From NCBI GenBank assembly GCA_037178675.1, contig JAYMGJ010000120.1:62001-126000 (forward strand): a stretch of DNA of 64,000 bases, written 5' to 3'. The DNA is from Scleroderma bovista (lineage: Eukaryota > Basidiomycota > Agaricomycetes > Boletales > Sclerodermataceae). The notes under the pieces are model-generated. The model saw nothing but the letters and a program-made list of their open reading frames with translations. It was not told the DNA's origin and ran no database searches. Of this stretch, positions 35,191-45,873 are shown in pieces. The translations under genes were made by a program, and so were the position numbers. Each line of letters opens with the position of its first letter. Positions within the stretch are counted from its first letter, which is position 1.

Positions 35191-36283
35191 TGATAGTAAT
35201 GATATGATTCAGCCGGTTGTAAGACTAGTAGTACCATTTGAAATGAAAGATTGTCACTGTTTGATTAGCACGTCATCCAGCCTAAAAGCTATGCATTCGC
35301 CATTGTGATTCAGTATCAATACAGGCATGGGTGATGAGCACTCGTGAATCTCGTCATGACAACAATCTTGGGAAACTCGAGCAACTACGATCGTTGCGCA
35401 TCATTGACAGAAAGATGGGACTGATGTAGCGGAAATATCAGAATTACATATGGCTTCCAAACTTGCACCGTGTAGTGATTACAGAGGGATGAAAATCATA
35501 ATTTTGCTTGTTTCCTAGCTACATCTACAAGACAGTCATTCCAATGAATGGCCATGTTGCTGACCATGGCATACCACGAGGAACAGTGATCATCATTTCG
35601 GGAAATAATAAGTCACATCATGCATACTGGAGTCTGCAAGGTCCACATTGACGACCTTGATTGTCATGACTTAGTATATTTGTTGGAGTACTAAATATAT
35701 GACAGCTCGTCACATCTGTAGAAAGTATATAATAGAAAATCGGGAAGATACTACTGCTCGGGAATTTACCATCAGATGGCATTGTGACTAATGCATCTTT
35801 ATGAGAGAATACCTAACATAGACCTACCATGATATTCTAATATCGGACACGTCCTAAACACGCCTTGCATGATTCCAATTACAGTTATTCGAGACGATTA
35901 TAAGGGGTATATAAACCTATGTCACAAACTTGTTAAACCTGTGGTGTGGATGGCAAAGACTAGGTCGATGAATTTCCTTTTTCGTGATTGTCTGGTAGAA
36001 TGCAACTGACACTGTCAATTTGGGTAGGTCACCATATTGTGACAGCTCGATTGGACTGGCTGGCCTAGTAGGGGCTGGATCTGAGATTAGAAGGCATGAT
36101 AATGGCCTCCAATGGAGAAAAGCAGTGTGCTGTGTACTTCGAGTGGTCAATTTCAAAACATTTATCAAAGGTATGGTATTTGCAAAACTACCAATGAGCA
36201 GTCTGTTCCACTCCATTTGGAAGAACACACTGTAAGCCGAGCCCATGCACCTGGGTAGGCCGTGTTATACGGTCAGCGGACGA
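35191..36283. other. Left flank of the KDZ element
   Basis: Mostly without recognisable features. The stretch 36148-36236 closely matches 57269-57372 near the right flank region (ATTTCAAAACATTTATC, AGGTATGGTATTTGCAAAAC, GCAGTCTGTTCCACTCCATT). The similarity stops abruptly at CTGTAAG, 30-50 bp before the inverted terminal repeat. Confidence 0.6.
36260..36266. repeat. Candidate target-site duplication, left
   Basis: CCGTGTT lies just outside the left inverted repeat and recurs at 54800-54806 just outside the right one, in the same orientation. Seven matching bases are suggestive but not conclusive. Confidence 0.4.
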
Positions 36284-36303
36284 TGACAATCGGCCGTGCT
36301 ACA
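36284..36303 (+). repeat. Left terminal inverted repeat core
   Basis: TGACAATCGGCCGTGCTACA is identical to the reverse complement of 54769-54788. Outwards a weaker match continues (CGGACGA against CGGACAGACGAAGC). Confidence 0.88.
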
Positions 36304-36370
36304 CGGGCTGGCGGAAGTGAGGCTTATGACTAGAGCTTTGCCGTATCACAGGGGTCAGCCCCCGACAGCA

Positions 36371-36387
36371 TTGTCACCAAGTGACAA
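36371..36387. repeat. Subterminal palindrome
   Basis: TTGTCACCAAGTGACAA is a perfect hairpin with 7-bp arms and a 3-nt loop. The half-site TTGTCACCAAGT recurs in inverted orientation at 54655-54666 near the right end, a similar distance from the terminus (about 90 and 120 bp). It is a candidate transposase-binding site. Confidence 0.6.
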
Positions 36388-36589
36388 CGGTGGGCCCATG
36401 GCTCTGTTGTCATCACGGGGTAGGGTGAAAGTCTTAAGCCGGACAAATGGGTGTCGTCATGAAAATACTCGGGCTGAGAGGAGTAGCATACCAATAGAAT
36501 AAGTGAGCCAGTACACAATGGAGGCAGTGGGGTGAAATCTGACGGCAGCAATAACACCATAGTGAGCCGGTCAATCAGCATTGCGGCAT

Positions 36590-36725
36590 GGTCAACAGTG
36601 CGGCAAAGTCAACACTCCGGCATGTTCAACGAGATGATGTGCCGCTGATATGCAGTGCCGCTGATATGTGGTGCCGCTGATATGTGGTGCCGACGATATG
36701 TGGTGCCGGGTGTTATGTGTCGGCC
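36590..36725. repeat. Left subterminal TGCCG-type repeats
   Basis: Short units such as CGGCAAAGTCAACACTC and GTGCCGCTGATATGTG recur about every 17-19 bp, turning from CGGCA to TGCCG orientation in the middle. They resemble the arrays at 40.5-41.5, 50.1-50.4 and 53.5-53.9 kb. Confidence 0.75.
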
Positions 36726-36816
36726 GCATCTATTGCTGCATCAATTTAGTGCCGACGGTTCCTCGTGCCGGATCTTGGCCTAACGGTAGTTACTTAACAC
36801 TATATGCACGGCGATA

Positions 36817-37375
36817 CATCTATATAGAGGACATAGTATCTAGGGCCTAATGGGTATACAGGGAGATCAACTTTGTGGCCCAACGCACTCAATGGGACAC
36901 CTATCCACATGCCTTCCCAACTATATAGTTGTTCCCACATTGAGGGCTTGTTTAATCCTCTGGGACACCCCATTCATGGCTTGTCACTTTAAAATGTACT
37001 TGCAAGGTTTGCCTGCATAGCTAGATAACACCTCTGCTAGGGCCTGCCCAATGCTATGGGATACCATGGCCATTGCCTGTCAGACTGAGCTGGGCGCACT
37101 GACTATAAATGACGCTGTCTCCAGGGCTTGCCCAGAGTTATGGGACACCACACCTGTGGCTAGCACCCCTTAAATGTACAGTCTCTGCACAGCCCATTGG
37201 AATGCAAGGGACAATAGTTCCATGGCCCTTTGGTAAGAAAGGGACTCTGTTGTTACAGCCTGATCAAAGCCCGAAACACACTATTCCTCTGGCCTGCCAA
37301 CAGAAATGGCAAACCATATTTAGGGCCTGATGCAAAGCACGGGACACTGGCACTGCAGCCCTCCTACTCACTCCT
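36817..37375 (+). repeat. Long direct repeat inside the KDZ element, left copy
   Basis: It matches 53937-54458 in the same orientation with moderate divergence. Shared blocks include GAGGGCTTG, CTCTGGGACACC, CCTGTCACTTTGAAGTGTAC-like sequence, GTAGATAACACC-like sequence, CAGCCCATTGGAA and GGGACACTGG. Copies in the same orientation are unusual inside an element with inverted ends. Confidence 0.75.
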
Positions 37376-38032
37376 ATTTGTTGGGCTCTATAATAGAATA
37401 GAGAACACTATATCCAGGGCCTCCTGCTCTTATAGATGATACGGCACCTGGGGCTGTTATGTAATCATGGGACACCATCATATGGGGCTTGACACATTGT
37501 GTGACACCACTTTAGCGGCGTGCCTTGGGAACTGCAGGAGGCGGGGCCTACTCTGCTACTTCTAGCCCCTTGGCCGCAATTCCATGGCTACCCTGCTGCT
37601 TTGGCCGCCATGCTGCTAACAGTCCTTCGGCAGCAGCGGCTATCCCTGGTTCTCTGGCCGCATTGCTGTGGCATACCTTTCTTTTGCCGTGATACCGCGG
37701 CTGTACTTGTCATAGTGGAGGCCACCACTGCCGCCCGGCCATGATTGGTTACAGCCATCACAGCCACAAACTTGACGACCGGCATAAGGTATCAACTTGC
37801 AGCACCCATTGTATTGGAAGATGCGGACGACACCTCCACCCAGACATGTGCTATTCCCATTCATGCCGATGTGTTCCCTGTGTGATTTCTGCCTCATTGT
37901 TAACCTGGCCGGGTGTTGCAGCCGCAGCTCAGACTTTGGCCGGCAACATTATATCACATGTGTCGCTTTGGCCGATATTTGATTAACCAATTATTGTTGT
38001 GATGAACATATATGTAGGTATTCATACAATGT
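37376..38032. other. Non-coding part of the KDZ element
   Basis: Rich in GCCGC and GGCCGC words. No gene could be supported. The frames present on both strands are motif-free. Confidence 0.45.
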
Positions 38033-38817
38033 TTACCTACCACCCAAAGACTCCTCCCATTTCTGCCTCAATGCATTTGGTGCACGGGTTAGCATCTCAA
38101 TGTCCTCCATCCTTTTTGCACAATGCTGCATCACCTCTATATGATATTTGAGGGCATTGTCCGAGCTCCGCAACATATTGTCGCAGAAGTACCGTGCATT
38201 TGACAAGGCCTCGTCGGAGGTATACCCAACGGTGAGTAGAATGGTGACCTTTCTATCAGCAACCTTGGAAAAGCTTTAGTATCTAACACAACACGAATAA
38301 GGGAGCATACCAGGTCCGGCGGAAAGAATGCCTCTGCCTCCGATACCATGTCCCGCAGCAGCCGCATGCTGTACCCTGCTGTACATGGGCCGTGGCCATT
38401 TACCCACCACGAGTTTGCCACTTGAAGCGTACTTGGAACCTGGACTTCGGCGGCCTTCGCATGATAGACGTTCAACTGCCGCATTGCCGCATACAGTCTT
38501 GCCGGCGGCAGATCTTCTAGTACGACCATTCTGTGCACCCTGCTCGCCATCATTGGCAATATCATCTTCGCACCCATAGCCTGGCATGCGGCAAGCACAC
38601 GTTCTAAATTTGCCTGGGGGCTCATGAGTGTGTTAATCAAATGTAATCATTCTCCACTTACCACTTCCGTTTGTACGTTTGCATACCATTCAGCTGTGGC
38701 CAGCATCCCCTCAGGCTGTTGTTGAACCGCGTGCACCATCCGTCGAAAGCGGACTCCAACGTATTGCAATACCATGGACAGTTTGCAGGTTTCACGCAGT
38801 TCGGATGTGGTATTCAT
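38033..38817 (-). CDS. KDZ-element gene of unknown function
   Basis: Four exons or so join in frame from 38817: MNTTSELRETCKLSMVLQYV, RRMVHAVQQQPEGMLATAEW, ANLERVLAACQAMGAKMILP, LPPARLYAAMRQLNVYHAKA, VANSWWVNGHGPCTAGYSMR, VSEAEAFFPPDL, then ILLTVGYTSDEALSNARYF and HCAKRMEDIEMLTRAPN, ending EESLGGR. It is predicted to be helical and about 200 residues long. I recognise no family. It lies between the left subterminal repeats and the TET/JBP gene, divergent from the latter with a spacer of about 275 bp, so the two could be co-regulated. The composition (many GCCGGC words) matches the rest of the element, which suggests a resident rather than a passenger gene. Confidence 0.62.
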
Positions 38818-39092
38818 GATTGATGGTGTGATGGCCGATTCGCCCTAAGCCTTATAACATTCAGGTAATCAATGTTCTCACGGTCCACATGTCACCTGAT
38901 GCATAATTACCACATTGTGCAACCGGGCATGTGTTGTTTCGCACCGGCCAATTGCCGATCAGCCTTGTTTAGTGGATCTAGCCGAGAATGGAATGTGTTG
39001 CATTGCCGTTTGCAAACAGATGTCCGCAGGATGCCGCACATCCCCCACTAAAATTTTTACTCCCCACATTGTCAAAAGTCGTCCTGTTTCCA

Positions 39093-40357
39093 ATGGCCGG
39101 TGCAAATGCCGTGCCATCCAACTATACTTTGTCTGACATCATGGCATCATATATGCGGCGCCGCTTCCTGAATGAAGCATTCCCAGACTTAAATTCCCCC
39201 ACCCCGGAAACACTTCTGTCCCTGCCGGTGGACGCAACTGTAGCCATGAACCAAATTGTATCCACCATCACACAGGCATACCATAATCGGAGTGAGCCAA
39301 TTCTTTTATAGTTCTATTATCCCTTGCTTGATATCCGCTGAAGTTTCGTGCGGCATTGACTTGATTAGGTTGTCTGAAAGCCTCGGACCAATGCAATCCG
39401 GAACAAATGAGCAACAGGAGATTAGGGTCCTCTGTAGACATCCTTCCTCTTTGACTGGGACCCTTTCCCGGCCCACCATTATTCTGGGAGAAGGTGACAC
39501 AATTGCATTGTGGTATCTTCCCGGAGCTCTAGCTCCCTGCATCCAAGTATGGTATCATTCCACTCTCATTGTCCACTGTTGAGGCCTTTGTTTCTAGGAG
39601 CACATCGCGGCATCCATCGATTCACTTGCAGATCCACTGGAAGAGAGTATTACTAATCAATCATGGCGTACAACACACCAGTATTTCAAGGATGACGTGG
39701 ATATTTTCGGGTGCTTGGAATTCTCTCCGGCACAGCACATGCTCGGCCATTCTGTGAGTACCTTCCTTCTTTTGATGATGCACTTGTTTGATCTTCTGCT
39801 AGACCCCCAATGACATTCCGGGGGTGTCCAAGGCTTTGGCCGGTCCTACCGGCTATCAATGGAGCAAGGATATATGTCTTCCGTCGGCAATACTTTCAGG
39901 TGTTCTTTCTATTATCCATCCACCTCTATACCATGCCGGCCACCTTGCCATGCAACACTTGACTGACTGGGCGACCGGCCATGATCCCGGAATGCTGGCG
40001 GCACTTGAAAATTGGTCCACTGTCTTCACCAATATCTCGCTAATTGTCAATCGAAGTACCCCCCTCCACAGGGACCCACACTCTCGAGCAGATTGGTATG
40101 ACATGCTAGTCAGTGTCGGTAATTATGATGATTGTGCACTGCACATTCCCAGTCTTGGGATTCAGGTATTGTACAATCCTGGCACTGTCGTTGCATTTTC
40201 CGGCCGGCTCTTTCGGCACGGCGTCAACGAGGTTGACGGAGCGAGGTGCTGTTTGGCGTATTATATGAGGGATAATATTCACCATTGGTTGAGGGTGCCA
40301 CGGCCTCTTGATTGGGTGACGCCAGATAATGTCCGCAATGCACTGGTGAAGCATTGA
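39093..40357 (+). CDS. TET/JBP-family 2-oxoglutarate/Fe(II) DNA dioxygenase
   Basis: Exons 39093-39291, 39344-39546, 39598-39753 and 39803-40357 join in frame. The C-terminal domain is a double-stranded beta-helix: the iron-binding H-x-D is in STPLHRDPHSRADWYDM (His near 40067, Asp near 40073), LGIQVLYNPGTVVAFSGR forms core strands, the distal iron-binding His is in RLFRHGVNE (near 40217), and the Arg that grips 2-oxoglutarate is in GARCCLAYYMRDNIHH (near 40244). All key residues are present. The motif order matches fungal TET/JBP proteins, which oxidise 5-methylcytosine in DNA. The N-terminal third (MAGANAVPSNYTLSDIMAS) is unassigned. An in-frame ATG at 38988 is a possible earlier start. Location inside a KDZ transposon supports the family call. 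Confidence 0.86.
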
Positions 40358-40439
40358 ATAATTAGCTTCCTGATATGATTGTTTGTTGTACTAAAATGTA
40401 ATTCTGATGGTATGTAGTCCAAATTTGTTGCCGATGGGA

Positions 40440-40613
40440 TGTAGTGCCGCTCGGCGAGCCCAAAGTCGATTCTGGCATGATCACAATGATCCGGCTTGGT
40501 CAAGTGTAAACATTCAACAGGGCGGCACATTCATCATTCCGGCATAGTCAACACTTTCCGGCAGATTCAACAGTTCGGCACAATTATAATTCTGGCAGCG
40601 TGAACTAATCTAG
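40440..40613. other. Start of the TGCCG/CGGCA-rich spacer
   Basis: Contains GTGCCGCTCGGCG, GGCACATTCATCATTCCGGC and CGGCAGATTCAACAGTTCGG, single irregular units leading into the inverted repeat. Confidence 0.55.
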
Positions 40614-40810
40614 CATCAATCATGCTGTTGTGTAGTGGCATGTCAGGATGCTTCCGGCAATGTGTGCCACAATGATGATAGTGCTGAATTGTTGATTGTG
40701 CCGAACTGTTGACTGTGCCAGAATGATGAATGTGCTGAATGGTTGATTGTGCCACAGGGTTGACTCTGCCACAATGTTGAGCCAGAACGGTGATTGTGCC
40801 GGAGGGTTGA

Positions 40811-40958
40811 TTGTGCCGCAGTGTTGACTCTGCCGTAATGTTGACAGGCCAGCACAATCAATACTCCGGCACAATCAACCTTGCGGCACAGTCAACACTC
40901 CGGCAGGATCCACATCCCGGCAGTCAACAGGCCGGCACAATCAACACTCCGTCGGCAC
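40811..40958 (+). repeat. 148-bp direct duplication, first copy
   Basis: Nearly identical to 41078-41225 (one difference noticed, AGCACAATC against AGTACAATC). It starts TTGTGCCGCAGTGTTGACTC and ends ACACTCCGTCGGCAC. Near identity points to a recent event inside the array. Confidence 0.92.
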
Positions 40959-41077
40959 AATCAACCCTTCGGCACCATCATTAGTCTGGCCCAGTCAACA
41001 CTCCGGCACCATTACCAGTCCGGCACAGTCATCATTCCAGCACAGTCCTACCTCAGAGCGTGCTCGACCTGGACAGC

Positions 41078-41225
41078 TTGTGCCGCAGTGTTGACTCTGC
41101 CGTAATGTTGACAGGCCAGTACAATCAATACTCCGGCACAATCAACCTTGCGGCACAGTCAACACTCCGGCAGGATCCACATCCCGGCAGTCAACAGGCC
41201 GGCACAATCAACACTCCGTCGGCAC
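41078..41225 (+). repeat. 148-bp direct duplication, second copy
   Basis: See 40811-40958. The copies are 267 bp apart start to start. Confidence 0.92.
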
Positions 41226-41791
41226 CATCATTAGTCTGGCCCAGTCAACACTCCGGCACACTCAACCCTCCGGCACAGGCAACATTGCGGCCGAGCCAAC
41301 ACTGCGGCACAATCATCATTTCGGCACAATCACCATTCTGGCTCAACATTGCGGCAGAGTCAGCCCTCCGGCACAATCAACCGTTCGGCACAATCATCAT
41401 TCCGGCACAGTCAACATTCCGGCACAATCAACAATTTGGCACCATCATCATTGCGGCACACGCTGCTGGAAACATCCTGACACGCCGCTACACAACAGCA
41501 TGATTGATGCAGTGAACTATGGCACATATGTTATAGCTAGCTGTTGCACCGGCACACAATGGTTTCTAGCTGCGGTAGTTGATTGTTATCAATGCCAGCA
41601 GTCGTGGAACTACGAGGACCATGGCCGGTAGGCCCATGTTTGCACATCTTCCCTTGGCAGATTTATATTTACATATTGGCCGAAGGGTGTTCATGCATGG
41701 CATTCAATTGCTGCTGGTGCATGGCTTTGCCATTGCGGCTACCAGCGAATCTATGTGCCACTGTCCATGACCCTCCCATTCCATCATCCAT

Positions 41792-44700
41792 TCATTCCAA
41801 GGTATGCACCCCATAAATACCTTGCAGTTGCACCTTGTTTTTTCCACTAACAGCCACTTGATGATCCGTTTCAAATATGTCCTCTTTGCATACCATATAG
41901 CGGTATTTGATGCCGATGGTCAATGCCAATCATACACAACCAAGTCTACCATACATTTGACATTGCTTTGCTGCATAGCATGCTCTCCCCATCTCTCCGC
42001 TCATATTAGCCTCCTCCTTCTGATCTCTCCAAAGTGTTTCCCTATACGAAAGAAATTGTCTTGTCCACGTGGCTTCACATGTCAATAGTTTTACCTCTTC
42101 GTCCCACCTGTCTCGCAATGCTTTCGCCCTCAACCAATGCACCCGGTAAACTATACATGTCAGCTGGTGTTAACATGAGGAGCAATCATCTTACATTCAG
42201 ACATCCAATCATTGACTTCTGTATCCCGCGGCACATCCATTGTCCAAAACCAGGCCAAAGTGTCATCCCTATGACCCCTTGCATTTGGGTCGGCAATGGT
42301 TGCACTGATCTTTAGGTCTTCTTTCCTCAACATTTTGTATCGGTTCAATGTGTTGCCGCTTGCATTCAATGCTATCATTTGTTTCCGGCACCGACGATAT
42401 ATTGCCGCATGCCGCTGCACTTTCACATCGGCACTACCCACCTTCCCCCAGGCCCTCGTAGTCATATTGTATGTCCCGGCATGTCTGACATCGGTCCGGA
42501 AGATGACTGCCTTGTGTGCCAGCGAAACCCTTAGTTCATGTAGAGCATCGTTGGCCTGACCTTCCCTCAATCGTAACTCCTGATCCACCATGGTTAAAAG
42601 CCCCAACCTATCGGCTTGCTGCATCCCCAGGTACGACGGCAAGGGCAGTACCACAGCATCCGAGTAGTTGGGATCTTGTGGGTGGAATGTGTCTGAAAAT
42701 ACATCTTCACCATCACCTTCATCGATGTCCGTTGTGGAAATGAGATTATCCGAGATGTCCTCATTCCAATCTTCGCCTAGAAATTGGGAAGCTGATTCAC
42801 AGAGCCGATCAATTTGCATCTGCAGGCGGTCCTGCCGGCGGGCAATAGACAACCTTTGTGTTTCCGTTGCCCTTGCATGAATGTGGCGGACATCTATGGC
42901 CAAAATAATTTGTGATTCTTCGGCTTTCAATACCCTTGCCATCCATGTTGCTGCCCCACGCATACGACCATCCGGTCCCTGATTACTTATAATATCCATT
43001 TCGATCGACTTAGTTGTTTGAGCTGTCATTATAATACATCAAATTCGTTTGAAATCAGCCAAGCAAGTAAATACCTTTTTCCAGCTGCACCTCAAATATG
43101 TCCATTGATTTTGGATCAGTAACCCTATTCTCCAAAGCCGATTTCTCTTGCTGTGCCCAAAGCTCATGCAACTCGACCGGAACCCTTGTATCAAGCTCCG
43201 CAAATGCTCCTTCCGCGGACATCAGTGCCTCTTGAGCATTCTTCAATTTTCTTTTCAGGGCGATGGCTGTGCAATATGTCGTTGGCATACTTCACCCAAA
43301 ATCTGCAAGATATTGTGATACCACTCACGCATCCGCACCATCTTTAAGAAGTTGTTGTCATTCATTTGAAAATCAAGCAGCTCCTGTCTATGCGGCGTTG
43401 CCATTCCGCGGGCCGATGGCGAAATGATGTTAAGAGAGGACCAGAGAGTCTCCATAATTTCACCATCGACGCGGCCTACACCAGAAATGAAATTGGGAGC
43501 ATATCGGGTGAAACATTCTGCCTTGTGACCATGTACATGCCAGAGCCCAATGCTAGGTTGAATCCATAGCCCACATGGTAAGGATATAAAATTGTTTGCT
43601 TCTAGCCGGCGCTTTAGGTTTTTGCTGTATTGGCAATTGATGTCATAAAAGGTTATGACTTTTTGTTGCGGATCCATCCCATGTTGCACGGCATGTGCCA
43701 GAGCATAATCCATATTTACCTGCCTATCTTCCTGTTAGGGTGGAATGCATGCAACATGTCGGCACATACTGCTCTCCCTTCTGAAAGTCAACCATTGCAT
43801 GGGGTACAAAGCATCCATGCCGCGCACATGCACACCCGCCAATTCCAGTAGATGCCAGCTGATTTCTTTTAGCATTTGCCTGGTTTACTGCTCGATGGTT
43901 GCTACAGTCAGATTTCTGTGAATTCCATTACAATGCTGAACCGTATTGTAAACATGTGCAATCACAAACCTCGACCCGGTTCAATGTTCCGGCCAGATAA
44001 TCCTTATATTGCGGCATTGTAACCATGAATCCCATTCCGTCCATGAGCCAAACTTCATTAGCTGAATTCTTTGGCCGCATATGCTCGGCCTTGAAGTTTC
44101 CATCCATCACGATGGTCCTAGAATATTTCCACCTATATCATGCAGCTGCTCAATAAGTACAAGTAAAAATAAAACATTACTTACTCCGAGAGGTCTACAT
44201 CTTCACTGGATGGAATGTTTACTCCTGGTTGTGGGCATGCCGGACAGAACAGCACCAATTCCCCCCTCTTGGGATCAGGAGATCCTGGATGAAAACCTTG
44301 CCATTTCAACAGCTTTAACAGCCTCCACATCCTCGACACCCTGAGTAGCTCTCTGTATCTGTTCTTGGATCAGTGTTGGTGGTGTCATCGGGTCCTTAAT
44401 ATCATGCTTTGAACTCACCGGTACAAGGCCAGGAAATGCATTGGATGTGACTCGCCGAAGCTTGCTGTAATAATTCATGGCAGAGGTGCCGCACTCCACA
44501 TTATCCATAATGAAGTCATCCAATACTTGGAAGGTGAATACAGTCCTAGGTTCCTTTGTAGTTGCCGGGAAGAGTCCTGCTTTGACCAACTGCAAATGCG
44601 AAGCTCCTGCATCTGGACAGTTACAATACCTCACATCGCAAAAATGTACCCCAGATGTATGCACTACAGTTAGGCAAGACCTGTCCGTTCCTCCAGAAAG

Positions 44701-45452
44701 ATGATGTGGTCTTGGTTGGTCCTGAATATCCTCCCATTCATCCTCAACATCACCAGCAATGTCCTCACCATCCATCCCGCCATTCGGACACGGATCCCCA
44801 CCATGGCCGAGGTGTACCACCAACCCAGCCTTCTAAATGAGTTGTTGCTGTATGCCACGTAGAATTGATGACTCACCAGTCGTAACGATGATTCCTCAAA
44901 GAATGTACCGTTCCATTGGTCCACCCGGTGGAAGGGCCGCAACTTGTGTTCCTTTCTGCAACAGGAACTGCAGAGCAAGGGCCGGTGGATGCATTCGGCG
45001 CATCTGTACGTGCCATCTCCTTGACACAACATGCAGACCCTTGGGTGAGGGGGTGCCTCCATGTCCAGAAGGACCTGGAGGTACCTCTGCTTGTATGGCA
45101 ACCATGCCAATAAGTAACTGTCCTATTATGCCTTCAGGAGGACATGGCAAGTGCAGGATCGGAATAAATCACACACCTGATTCTTTGACACACCTGTTCT
45201 CTTTCGGGGTGGAAGATCATCCATGGAAATGTATGGCTGGCCATCATCTGGAAACAGTTGGGATTGTTCTAATCCTATAGATGCTGACTGGGTCGGAGTG
45301 TCATTTGAAGGAGCTTTTCCATGACGGGCCTTCTTTCGGGGCGTTGCCTTCACCATCTTATCAATAGATCCCCTCCTTGATTTGAATGCCTGCCATGTTA
45401 CATGAACCACCGGAGTAGAGCTACCAGCAGGTTGTATCTTGGACTTTGCCAT
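41792..45452 (-). CDS. KDZ (Kyakuja-Dileera-Zisupton) transposase with cysteine-rich CxC2-like domain
   Basis: The gene starts MAKSKIQPAGSSTPV. After a basic N-terminal part comes a cysteine cluster (RVCMLCQGDGTYRCAECIH, LLCSSCCRKEHKLRPFHRV), then LVVHLGHGGDPCPNG, VHFCDVRYCNCPDAGASHL, GLFPATTKEPRTVFTFQVLD and LVLFCPACPQPGVNIPS. Catalytic-core motifs are VMDGNFKAEHMRPKN (Asp near 44100), ITFYDINCQYSKNLKRRL (Asp near 43644), GLWHVHGHKAECFTRYAPNF and GRVDGEIMETLWSSLN (Glu near 43452-43461), fitting an RNase H-like DDE enzyme. The C-terminal part has LYRVHWLRAK-type sequence (HWLRAKALRDRWDEEVKLL) and a proposed last exon ending YGVHTLE. More than ten exons. No stop interrupts the chain I could follow. 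The enzyme would cut and paste the element by its inverted ends. A start at 45497 is possible. Confidence 0.85.
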
Positions 45453-45873
45453 GAGTGGTATCTGATGAGGAAATCCCTGCACAAAGTCTTTCCACATTGT
45501 ATCTCACTGAAGCCTCATTGAAACAGCATGGACAGTGATCGGAAAGGGATCTTTGGATCTGCCGATTTGGATCTAGCTTTTGTAATATGGACTTGAAGAT
45601 CAGGCACCAATGCAAAAATCCCATATATGGTGGCCGCTACTGAATTAGATCCTAAGTTAAAGTCCGGAAATAGCTTGTTAGCTGCCGAACAACATAGCCG
45701 GCCCCAGAAGTAGCTAGCTCACCAATGGATTTTCCAAAAGAGGTCGGCGTGGAGGAATTGAACACTAATTGACATGGGAGAAACAATAGCTCGGGAATCC
45801 TTCAACAAAGTGTCCGGGACTTCTCTAGCACAGCACCACTCAAAAAAGTATCTAAGTCTACTCAACATACAGC

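Larger units (their letters stand above)
40614..41509. repeat. Inverted repeat built from TGCCG/CGGCA units, between TET/JBP and transposase genes
   Basis: The arms 40614-40800 and 41323-41509 are reverse complements at roughly 85 percent. Both contain CATCAATCATGCTGTTGTGT and the same order of GTTGATTGTGCC and GTTGACTCTGCC units. The left arm carries the units in TGCCG orientation and the centre and right arm in CGGCA orientation. The centre has dozens of 14-18 bp units such as CGGCACAATCAACACTC. The whole can fold into a long hairpin and separates the 3' ends of two convergent genes (40357 and 41792). Confidence 0.85.

Noticed and set aside
40567..41503. Frames with His/Thr/Ser-rich repeats on both strands
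   Set aside because: They translate the TGCCG/CGGCA inverted repeat. All frames stay open because the short units lack stop codons.
40614..41509. CRISPR-like array
   Set aside because: Units are irregular in length and sequence, invert at the centre, and the genome is eukaryotic.
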